Below are positions 53,054 through 60,588 of a stretch of DNA of 64,000 nucleotides, one piece after another (position 1 is the first letter of the stretch; each line of letters opens with the position of its first letter). Made by a program: the position numbers and the translations under genes. The notes below the pieces were generated by a model, which did no database searches, was not told where the DNA came from, and saw only the letters and a list, made by a program, of their open reading frames with translations. The stretch spans positions 3,166,001 to 3,230,000 of the forward strand of contig NC_019771.1 in the NCBI RefSeq assembly GCF_000317695.1, read 5' to 3'. Source of the stretch: Anabaena cylindrica PCC 7122 (GTDB taxonomy: Bacteria; Cyanobacteriota; Cyanobacteriia; Cyanobacteriales; Nostocaceae).

Positions 53054-53279
53054 AATTAGGGTTATATTCTTTTATTGATTCTAGAGTATATTCTGGTTCA
53101 TTGTCTGCATAACATTGATTTAAGTTATTTAAAGAAAAATTTTCCCAATCTTCTCTTTCTTCTGTATCGGGTTCTAAAACAATAGGAATAATAAATACTT
53201 TTGTTCCTTCTGGAATAGATATGGGATCTACTAATTCTATTTTCCCATTTTTAACAATTGCTAAATGTCCTGATATCAT
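53040..53279 (-). CDS. Antitoxin partner of the MazF-like toxin
   Basis: The protein has 79 residues. An N-terminal strand-rich part (MISGHLAIVKNGKIELVDPI, SIPEGTKVFIIPI) resembles AbrB/MazE-like swapped-hairpin antitoxins, and the acidic C-terminus (EPDTEEREDWENFS) would bind the toxin. It is the first gene of the pair on the minus strand. Confidence 0.72.
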   Translation of the reverse strand: MISGHLAIVKNGKIELVDPISIPEGTKVFIIPIVLEPDTEEREDWENFSLNNLNQCYADNEPEYTLESIKEYNPNYERR

Positions 53280-53315
53280 TGTGTTAGATCCTTGTTTTTC
53301 TGTATTTTAGCACCA

Positions 53316-53480
53316 TTAAAATTCAGCCAACCCACGGTAAGATTGTACTATTTTTAAACATTCTTTAAGATCAGCACCAACCCACTTTCCAGCATGGCGT
53401 AGAATTGATTTACCTGAGCCTTGACGATGAGGTGGATGAGGTTGTGATAATTTGGTAGAGTGTTTGTTTTTATTGAGCAT
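53316..53480 (-). CDS. Small basic ORF with antitoxin-like C-terminus
   Basis: An ORF of 54 residues starts at the ATG at 53478-53480: MLNKNKHSTKLSQPHPPHRQ, then GSGKSILRHAGKWVGADLKE. The GSGKSILRHAGKWVG segment is typical of small cyanobacterial proteins found beside PIN or HicA-type toxins. The upstream frame stays open for a further stretch without a start codon. No toxin partner is next to it in this strand, so it may be an orphan or remnant. Confidence 0.5.
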   Translation of the reverse strand: MLNKNKHSTKLSQPHPPHRQGSGKSILRHAGKWVGADLKECLKIVQSYRGLAEF

Positions 53481-53601
53481 ATAATATTTAGCATTTCTAT
53501 TTCTATAAGCCCTGTTTCTGACATAATTTTATCTCCTTGCTCTTGTACTATGATAAGTTATTCAGAGGTTAAATGCGATAAACAACTACAGTAACTGAAC
53601 T

Positions 53602-54840
53602 ATGATAAAAAACCAACCTGTTGCTATTGATTTATTTGCGGGTGCTGGAGGCTTTGGTTTAGGTTTTAAGATGGCAGGTTTTTCTATTCCTATCTCTGTT
53701 GAAATTGATGCTTGGGCTTGTGATACACTGCGTTATAACCAGCCTGAAATGACAGTTATTCAAAATGATATTCGTAATTTTAACACCCTAAATAGTGTTA
53801 AAGATATCTGTCTCTACAAGCCAGATATTATTATTGGTGGTCCTCCATGTCAAGGTTTTAGTATTGCTGGTCCAGCCGAAAAAGACCCGCATGATCCTAG
53901 AAATACTTTATTCATTAATTTTGCTAAGTGGATAAGTTTTCTGGAACCTAAAGCATTTGTTATGGAGAATGTGAAAGGTTTACTATCACGTAAAAATGCT
54001 GAAGGTGTCAAGGTAATAGATATCATTAAGAAAACTTTTGAAGAACTCGGCTATTTTGTAGAAGTATGGTTACTCAATTCTGCTGAATATGGTGTACCAC
54101 AAATTAGAGAGCGTGTTTTTATTGTCGGAAACAAACTAGGTCAGAAATTAGGTATACCGAAAAAAACACATTCCCTTAATTTATTAAATATTAATAGTTA
54201 TCAATTATCGTTTGAGGAAATAAATTTAATCCCTGCTATTAACTTATGGGATGCAATATCAGATTTACCACCACTTAAGGCGCGTGAAGGTAAAGAAGAA
54301 CAATCTTATATATTAGAATCTCAAAATCACTATCAGAACTGGATCAGAAATAGGGGCAAAATACTCTATAATCATGTAGCTATGGAACATTCTCAGAGGT
54401 TAGTAGAACGTTTTAAACAAATCAAATGGGGTGAATGTAGTTCAGATGTCCCAAAAGAATATGGCGCTAAACGTCGTAGTGGAAATGGTGAATTATCTAA
54501 TAAAACTTATGATCAAAATAACCGACGTTTAAATCCCTCTAAACCAGCACATACCATAGCTGCTTCCTTTTATGCAAATTTTATCCATCCTTTCCAGCAT
54601 CGTAATTTGACAGCCCGTGAAGGTGCGCGTGTTCAATCTTTCCCTGATACTTATCGTTTTCTAGGAAAAAAAACAGTTGTATCTCATAAGTTACTACAAC
54701 GGGAAAATAGATTTAATGAAAAGTTTCTTTGTCAGTACAATCAAGTAGGTAATGCTGTACCACCTCTTCTTGCTAAAGCAATTGCACTTCATCTTCAAGA
54801 AACATTAAAACTATGCCCACAACTGATAGAAACCCTTTAG
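53602..54840 (+). CDS. DNA (cytosine-5) methyltransferase of a type II R-M system
   Basis: The protein has 412 residues. C5-methyltransferase motifs are in order: motif I DLFAGAGGFGLG (10-21), motif IV GGPPCQGFS with catalytic Cys83, motif VI ENVKG (122-126), motif VIII RERVF and the C-terminal QVGNAVPPLLAKAIA. The variable target-recognition region lies at about 215-330. It methylates host DNA to protect it from the adjacent endonuclease. The last 28 bases overlap the next gene. Confidence 0.95.
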   Translation: MIKNQPVAIDLFAGAGGFGLGFKMAGFSIPISVEIDAWACDTLRYNQPEMTVIQNDIRNFNTLNSVKDICLYKPDIIIGGPPCQGFSIAGPAEKDPHDPRNTLFINFAKWISFLEPKAFVMENVKGLLSRKNAEGVKVIDIIKKTFEELGYFVEVWLLNSAEYGVPQIRERVFIVGNKLGQKLGIPKKTHSLNLLNINSYQLSFEEINLIPAINLWDAISDLPPLKAREGKEEQSYILESQNHYQNWIRNRGKILYNHVAMEHSQRLVERFKQIKWGECSSDVPKEYGAKRRSGNGELSNKTYDQNNRRLNPSKPAHTIAASFYANFIHPFQHRNLTAREGARVQSFPDTYRFLGKKTVVSHKLLQRENRFNEKFLCQYNQVGNAVPPLLAKAIALHLQETLKLCPQLIETL

Positions 54841-55790
54841 TTCATGGTTCAAATCTGGAACAAAAGGAGAAACACCGCACAAAATACAGGGATGCTGATA
54901 GTAAAAAATATCTCCGAGAGATTAGAATGGAGTATGATAAATGGCACTTAGCTAATGTTAAATTAGTGGGTCCGACATCAACACCATCTGATAATGATGA
55001 TGCAATTATTTCTAAAAGGTTAGAACTTTTATCAACATATAAGGATTTTTTAGATCAACAACATTATGCTGAGAAGTTTGACTCTCGCTCCAATCTTCAC
55101 TCTAGTGTGTTGGAAGAATTTCTTTATTATTTATTTCGAGATTTAGCAAAAGATTTTGGAGAAAATGCTCTCATTGGAAAATCTCATACTTTCAAAGATA
55201 TTTTCTTTGTTCCTCCAAAATATGCTGAGATGTTGAAACGTCCCTATGCACGTATTGAAAAAAAAGACCATGATTTTGTGATTGGTGCAACTATTGAAGC
55301 ATCATTTGAAGCAGTTACACCACCAGAAGAAGAAGAAAATCCTGGTGAAATGCTGACAATTGTTAAAGAAGAACCTGAAAACTACTCAGAAGTTACAGTT
55401 ACAGGTAATACAGAAACTCATATTTTTGATATTCCAGTTATTGTCATTGAATGTAAAACTTATCTTGATAAAACTATGCTGGAAGGTTCATCACGAGCCG
55501 CAGAGGACTTAAAAGCAAGAAATCCAAATAGTTTGTATATTGTACTAATGGAGTGGATAAAGTTGACAAGTGATGTCAATCTTCGCAAGTATAAGGTTGA
55601 TCAGATTTATGTACTACGTCAGCAGAAAAACACTGATAGAGAATTTAGGTATGAAGAAAAATATATTAAAAATCCAATTAATCCAACTGTAGTTCAACAT
55701 TTATTCCATAAAGTACGGAAGCATTTAACAATGGACTGGACTGGAGGAATTGAATATGGGATACAGCGCGGTTGGTTGATTGAAGAATAG
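54813..55790 (+). CDS. Type II restriction endonuclease, probably Bpu10I family
   Basis: The protein has 325 residues. It overlaps the methyltransferase gene by 28 bases, which couples the pair. A nuclease strand DIPVIVIECKTYLDKTMLEG carries the E-x-K of a PD-(D/E)XK core, and EGSSRAAEDLKARNPNSLYI follows. These features recall the Bpu10I-type restriction enzymes, from memory. The recognition site is not predictable here. The gene is AT-rich like its neighbour, and both lie in the block bounded by the direct repeats. Confidence 0.8.
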   Translation: MPTTDRNPLVHGSNLEQKEKHRTKYRDADSKKYLREIRMEYDKWHLANVKLVGPTSTPSDNDDAIISKRLELLSTYKDFLDQQHYAEKFDSRSNLHSSVLEEFLYYLFRDLAKDFGENALIGKSHTFKDIFFVPPKYAEMLKRPYARIEKKDHDFVIGATIEASFEAVTPPEEEENPGEMLTIVKEEPENYSEVTVTGNTETHIFDIPVIVIECKTYLDKTMLEGSSRAAEDLKARNPNSLYIVLMEWIKLTSDVNLRKYKVDQIYVLRQQKNTDREFRYEEKYIKNPINPTVVQHLFHKVRKHLTMDWTGGIEYGIQRGWLIEE

Positions 55791-55825
55791 TTATGTAAGT
55801 ATTTCAATATAAAGTTGTGCAATTG

Positions 55826-56009
55826 TAATTGTTCATGTATTTTAGATACTGTTGCTAGTTCTGAGGAGATTGTTGATAGCCGTTGGGCTTCTTTGCAAAG
55901 CTTGAAAAAGCAACTTCCAGAATAGTACAATCAACTCAAGTAAGGAATTTGAGTTATAGCTGGTGAAACTATCACGACTCAAGGACAAGTAACTATCCCA
56001 AAAGAAATT
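55826..56009. repeat. Direct repeat flanking the R-M block, copy 2
   Basis: This second copy of the yceD 3' end keeps the stop codon (55923-55925) and the downstream hairpin. Unlike copy 1, it continues without a break into the complete body of a VapB-like antitoxin. It has several base changes relative to copy 1, so the duplication is not very recent. Confidence 0.88.
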
Positions 56010-56201
56010 AGAGATTATCTCAACCTTGACGCAGGTAGCAAGGTTGATTTTGTCATTGATGAAAATAGGATAGTCAAACTTATTCCTTTGAATGTTACTG
56101 TTCAAAGCTTATCCGGTATTTTACATCATCCGGGTATGACTCCCTCGACTTTAGAGGAAATGGAAGCAGCAATTAGAGAAGAATCAAGTGATTGGAGTTG
56201 A
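55953..56201 (+). pseudogene. VapB-like (AbrB-type) antitoxin without a start codon
   Basis: The frame from 55953 reads ETITTQGQVTIPKEIRDYL, DAGSKVDFVIDENRIVKLIP and ends EAAIREESSDWS, a typical AbrB-fold antitoxin. It is preceded directly by a TGA and no ATG, GTG or TTG is in a suitable place, so it is probably not translated, unless from a rare start. The reading frame of a VapC starts inside its last codons. Confidence 0.75.
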
Positions 56202-56274
56202 TACAAATATTTTAGTGCGCTACCTGACAAAAGATGATGAAGAGCAGTGGGAAAAAGTAGCACTTTCAAGGTGA
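56188..56274 (+). pseudogene. Truncated VapC toxin
   Basis: GTG at 56188 starts VIGVDTNILVRYLTKDD, the PIN-domain N-terminus with its first Asp. After 28 codons the frame ends in the left arm of the inverted-repeat element at 56263. No continuation was seen beyond the element. The toxin is therefore inactive. Confidence 0.8.
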
Positions 56275-56385
56275 CTAACGAATATACGTTGTTTCATTGA
56301 TTCAATTTTAAATCTTCCTATCAAATTTTGGGTTTTTGAAGGTTGAAACAACCAATCTTCGTTCCAAATTTCACCACCTTGAAAG
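56263..56385. mobile_element. Miniature inverted-repeat element (123 bp)
   Basis: Terminal inverted repeats CTTTCAAGGTG (56263-56273) and CACCTTGAAAG (56375-56385) are perfect over 11 bases. Internally, GTTGTTTCA and TGAAACAAC also pair, so nearly the whole element can fold. It interrupts vapC. It has no coding capacity and looks like a MITE. Confidence 0.75.
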
Positions 56386-56419
56386 GGCTAGTCCTAGTAA
56401 TTTATTTTTCGGAAGTCAC

Positions 56420-58129
56420 TTACAGGATAATGTCAGACGCTAAAATTGTTGTCAATCCAGTAAGTTGAATTTCCATATCCGCAGTGAAGTTACCGTCACC
56501 ATTGATTTCTGCCTGTAAGAATAGGTTCCCACCACTAGTAGAGAAGCGTACTTGAGGCCCACTTCCATTAAATGCTGCACTACCGATAAATGTGAAGGCT
56601 TGATTACCAGCAAGTAAGATATCGGCATCTATGGACGAAAAATCAATTTTGTCAACCCCTGATGTAAAATCTGTGAAAATATCTCGCGTCACACCTACCT
56701 GACTTTCAGCTGTAGCAAAATACTTATAGATGTCGTTGCCTGTGCCGTCAGTTATGGTGTCAGTACCCAAGCCACCTATGAGAGTGTCGTTACCTGCACC
56801 ACCGTTTATTGTGTCGTTGCCATCTCCACCATTAATGGTGTCGTTACCTGCACCAGTGTTGATAACGTTATTACCCACAGTACCAATGATGCTGTCGTTT
56901 CCTGCACCTGTATTCACATTCTCGAAATTGATCGCCGTCTCACCCACAAAGTTGGTGACTCCGGTAGTCATATTCAGTACGTAAGTACCTGCAAAGAAAG
57001 TGACATCAAGGGTGTCTATACCTGCACCTCCATCCATTACATCCAGTCCAAGTCCACCGTCAACCGTGTCGTTACCCAAACCACCATTAATCGTATCGTT
57101 GCCTGCACCACCGTTAATGATGTCGTTACCAGCACCAGTGTTGATGATGTTATTACCCACAGTACCAATGATGCTGTCGTTACCTGCACCTGTATTCACA
57201 TTCTCGAAATTGATCGCCGTCTCACCCACAAAGTTGGTGACTCCGGTAGTCATATTCAGTACGTAAGCACCTGCAAAGAAAGTAACATCAAGGGTGTCTA
57301 TACCTGCACCCCCATCCATCACATCCAATCCAGATCCACCGTCAATTATGTCGTTGCCTAAACCACCGTTAATCGTGTCGTTGCCAGCACCACCGTTAAT
57401 TGTATCGTTACCAGCACCAGTATTGATGATGTTATTACCCGCAGTGCCGATAATGCTGTCGTTTCCTGCACCTGTGTTCACGTTTTCAAAATTAATTGCC
57501 GTCTCACCCACAAAGTTGGTGACTCCGGTAGTCATATTCAGTACGTAAGCACCTGCAAAGAAAGTAACATCAAGGGTGTCTATACCTGCACCCCCATTCA
57601 TCACATCTACGCCAAATCCACCATCAATTGTGTCGTTGCCAGCACCACCATCAATTGTGTCGTTGCCATCTCCACCCTTGATCGAGTCGTTACCAGCACC
57701 AGTGTTGATAACGTTATTACCCGCAGTACCAATGATGCTGTCGTTTCCTGCACCTGTATTCACGTTTTCAAAATTAATTGCCGTCTCACCCACAAAGTTG
57801 GTGACTCCGGTAGTCATATTCAGTACGTAAGCACCTGCAAAGAAAGTAACATCAAGGGTGTCTATACCTGCACCCCCATCCATCACATCTAAGCCAAATC
57901 CACCGTTAATCGTGTCGTTGCCATCTCCACCGTCAATGGTGTCGTTACCGTCTCCACCGTTAATCGTGTCGTTGCCGTTATTGCCGAATAGGAGATCGTT
58001 TCCCAACAAACCTATAAGAATATCATTCCCATTATCACCAAGGATAAGATCGTCTAAATTAGTCCCAGTAGTAGTATTATTGTCGGCCAGGTTGCCATCA
58101 AAAATGTCAGTAAAAATTGGGTTAGGCAT
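56420..58129 (-). CDS. RTX-type calcium-binding repeat protein
   Basis: The protein has 569 residues, rich in Gly, Asp and Asn, with dozens of GGxGxDxx nonapeptides (GNDTINGGDGNDTIDGG) that bind calcium in beta rolls. Four near-identical units of 94 residues repeat in tandem, each with GGAGIDTLDVTFFAGAYVLN and GETAINFENVNTGAGND. The non-repetitive C-terminus (FTDFTSGVDKIDFSSIDADI) is the usual type I secretion region; there is no N-terminal signal. Such proteins act outside the cell, as surface layers, adhesins or enzymes. No enzyme domain is visible here. Confidence 0.92.
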   Translation of the reverse strand: MPNPIFTDIFDGNLADNNTTTGTNLDDLILGDNGNDILIGLLGNDLLFGNNGNDTINGGDGNDTIDGGDGNDTINGGFGLDVMDGGAGIDTLDVTFFAGAYVLNMTTGVTNFVGETAINFENVNTGAGNDSIIGTAGNNVINTGAGNDSIKGGDGNDTIDGGAGNDTIDGGFGVDVMNGGAGIDTLDVTFFAGAYVLNMTTGVTNFVGETAINFENVNTGAGNDSIIGTAGNNIINTGAGNDTINGGAGNDTINGGLGNDIIDGGSGLDVMDGGAGIDTLDVTFFAGAYVLNMTTGVTNFVGETAINFENVNTGAGNDSIIGTVGNNIINTGAGNDIINGGAGNDTINGGLGNDTVDGGLGLDVMDGGAGIDTLDVTFFAGTYVLNMTTGVTNFVGETAINFENVNTGAGNDSIIGTVGNNVINTGAGNDTINGGDGNDTINGGAGNDTLIGGLGTDTITDGTGNDIYKYFATAESQVGVTRDIFTDFTSGVDKIDFSSIDADILLAGNQAFTFIGSAAFNGSGPQVRFSTSGGNLFLQAEINGDGNFTADMEIQLTGLTTILASDIIL

Positions 58130-58249
58130 AATTTTTTTTAATTTTTTGCACCGTGTTAGTACCTACACTTTGCACTTTCCTGATTTCGGACTGGATTAAA
58201 AATTAAAAATGAAAGAACGGAGATAAGCAGCTGGGAACAATTAAATCAG

Positions 58250-58365
58250 GACTTACGCATCTGGTACATTGATAAGGTGTCTCAGATATCAAAAATCTGT
58301 TTATTTAGTAGATTTATGCAGTCTGATGTGGTTGGTGAGTTTGCCGAACCACACCCTTGTATATT
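58250..58365. repeat. Relative of the composite repeat at 20049
   Basis: AGGACTTACGCA lies at the left edge, and a GTCTGATGTGG, TTGGTGAGTTTGCCG, AACCACACCCT palindrome at 58320-58358 matches the one at about 20180-20220. It fills much of the 58130-58474 spacer, where I see no gene. It looks like a decayed copy of the same dispersed element. Confidence 0.7.
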
Positions 58366-58474
58366 TTCAATAATCAAACCGGATTCCTATATCAATATAA
58401 AATGACTGTCTAGTTGTTAGACACGATACAAGCCTTAACAATAGGAGAATAACAAATCACCAAACAAATACCTT

Positions 58475-59986
58475 ATGAACTTCCGAGACGAATTTAAACT
58501 CCTCCTCCGCGCCCGCTACCCGCTGATTTATATACCCACCTACGAAGAAGAACGGGTAGAAGCCGCTATCCGCGAAGAAGCCACAAACCAAGGAAATCGC
58601 CCCGTTTATACATGGGATTTTGTCGATGGTTATCAAGGAAACCCCAATGATGTCGGGTTTGGAAAACGCAACCCGTTACAAGCTTTAGAATTTATTGAAA
58701 AATTACCAGCTTCCGCCCCAGCAGTCTTAATTCTCCGGGATTATCACCGCTTTTTAGATGATGTGGCTATTTCTCGCAAACTCCGCAACTTAGCCCGACT
58801 CCTCAAATCCCAACCGAAAAATATTGTTTTATTATCCCCACGTATTGCTATTCCTGACGATTTAATGGAAGTGTTGACGGTGGTTGAATTTCCCTTACCC
58901 GCAGCACCAGAAATTAAAGCCGAGGTAGAACGGTTATTACAAGCCACTGGTAACTCACCTTCTGGTAAATTTCTTGATGACTTGGTGCGTTCTTGTCAAG
59001 GTTTATCTATGGAACGGATACGCCGAGTTTTAGCTAGGGCTGTAGCATCCCACGGACAATTACAACCAGAAGACGTTGATTTAGTTTTGGAGGAAAAACG
59101 CCAAACTATCCGCCAAACCCAAATCCTGGACTTTTACCCAGCCACTGAGCAGATTTCTGATATAGGAGGACTTGATAACCTTAAAGACTGGTTAATTCGT
59201 CGTGGTGGCGCATTTACAGAAAAAGCACGACAGTACGGATTACCACACCCCCGTGGGTTAATGTTGGTGGGGATTCAAGGAACTGGAAAATCATTAACAG
59301 CTAAAGCGATCGCACATAATTGGCATTTACCCCTGTTACGCTTAGATGTAGGGCGTTTATTTGGCGGTTTAGTCGGTGAATCAGAATCCCGCACTCGCCA
59401 AATGATTCAAGTCGCAGAAGCCCTCGCACCTTGTATTTTATGGATTGATGAAATTGATAAAGCCTTTTCTGGTTTAGGTAGTAAAGGTGATGCAGGAACA
59501 ACTAGCCGCGTATTTGGAACATTTATCAGTTGGTTAGCAGAAAAAACATCCCCCGTGTTTGTCGTCTGTACGGCTAACGATATCCAAGCCTTACCCCCAG
59601 AAATGTTACGGAAAGGGCGATTTGATGAAATTTTCTTTGTCGGTTTACCCAGCCAAGAGGAGAGAAAAGCAATTTTTAATGTCCATTTATCCCGATTGCG
59701 TTCCTATAACTTGAAAGCCTATGACATTGATAGGTTAGCCTACGAAACTCCTGATTTTTCGGGCGCAGAGATTGAGCAAACCTTAATTGAAGCGATGCAC
59801 ATCGGATTTAGTCAAAATCGTGACTTTACCACCGATGATGTTTTAGAATCAGCCAGTCAAATCATACCTTTGGCCCGAACTGCGGTAGAGCAGATTCAAA
59901 AATTGCAAGAATGGGCTGCTTCTGGGAGAGCGCGTCTAGCTTCCAAGCAGAATCCATTGAGCGATACCTTTGGTAAACTGTGCTAA
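58475..59986 (+). CDS. ycf46: AAA ATPase Ycf46-type
   Basis: The protein has 503 residues. The N-terminal domain (FRDEFKLLLRARYPLIYIPT) is that of the Ycf46 group of plastids and cyanobacteria. The AAA module follows: Walker A GIQGTGKS near 265-272, Walker B CILWIDEID, sensor 1 CTAND and an arginine finger region RKGRFDEIF. It was linked to carbon-dioxide utilisation in Synechocystis (slr0374), as I recall. It is intact and of normal length. Confidence 0.92.
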   Translation: MNFRDEFKLLLRARYPLIYIPTYEEERVEAAIREEATNQGNRPVYTWDFVDGYQGNPNDVGFGKRNPLQALEFIEKLPASAPAVLILRDYHRFLDDVAISRKLRNLARLLKSQPKNIVLLSPRIAIPDDLMEVLTVVEFPLPAAPEIKAEVERLLQATGNSPSGKFLDDLVRSCQGLSMERIRRVLARAVASHGQLQPEDVDLVLEEKRQTIRQTQILDFYPATEQISDIGGLDNLKDWLIRRGGAFTEKARQYGLPHPRGLMLVGIQGTGKSLTAKAIAHNWHLPLLRLDVGRLFGGLVGESESRTRQMIQVAEALAPCILWIDEIDKAFSGLGSKGDAGTTSRVFGTFISWLAEKTSPVFVVCTANDIQALPPEMLRKGRFDEIFFVGLPSQEERKAIFNVHLSRLRSYNLKAYDIDRLAYETPDFSGAEIEQTLIEAMHIGFSQNRDFTTDDVLESASQIIPLARTAVEQIQKLQEWAASGRARLASKQNPLSDTFGKLC

Positions 59987-60083
59987 CCAGATAATAATTT
60001 AGTCGATAATACTTAATCAATAGTTCATCCTGACATCATGAATTAATATGGACTATTGATTTAGTGGTTTTGAGGTTCTCACT

Positions 60084-60554
60084 ATGATTGTTGGTGTATT
60101 TAAATATATACTTGGTTTTTTATTAGCGATCGCTGTTTTATTAGGTAGTGGACTGACAGTGGCCCTTTATTTTGTCAATCGTACCGCCATACCGCCAGAA
60201 AGACCCAAATTTGCTAATGATAATCCCAAGCCGAAACCGGATAAACCAAAAGCAATTCAGGTCAAAGCTAATCCTAAATCTAGCCCTGAATCCACTCCTA
60301 CTCCTACCCCTACTCCCACAGAATCACCCAAGTCATTACCACCAGGAGCTTACCAAGGTTTAGTAACTTGGCCTCAAGGCTTGAGTATGCGAGAACAACC
60401 CACTATGGATGCAAAGAGTGTGGGTGGAGTTTCCGCTAATCAAAAAGTGATCATTTTAGAAGAAAGCCAGGATAAAAACTGGCAAAAAATTCGTGTTGAA
60501 GGTAGTGATCAAGAAGGTTGGGTAAAAGCAGGTAACACTAAAAAGGTAGAATAG
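60084..60554 (+). CDS. Membrane-anchored SH3-like domain protein
   Basis: The protein has 156 residues. A signal anchor (GVFKYILGFLLAIAVLLGSG) is followed by a Pro/Lys-rich linker (PTPTPTPTESPKSLP) and a bacterial SH3 domain (GLSMREQPTMDAKSVGGVSA, WQKIRVEGSDQEGWVKAG). SH3b domains often bind peptidoglycan, so it is expected on the periplasmic side. The gene starts at the ATG at 60084, preceded by GGTTC without a good ribosome-binding site. Confidence 0.85.
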   Translation: MIVGVFKYILGFLLAIAVLLGSGLTVALYFVNRTAIPPERPKFANDNPKPKPDKPKAIQVKANPKSSPESTPTPTPTPTESPKSLPPGAYQGLVTWPQGLSMREQPTMDAKSVGGVSANQKVIILEESQDKNWQKIRVEGSDQEGWVKAGNTKKVE

Positions 60555-60588
60555 CAAAAGGGCAGCATACTCACCATGCAAGGGTTTA

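Noticed and set aside
56730..58199. Series of open plus-strand frames opposite the RTX gene, rich in Pro, Ser and Leu
   Set aside because: They are antisense images of the GGxGxD repeats, recur with the same 282-base period and have no independent start signals.
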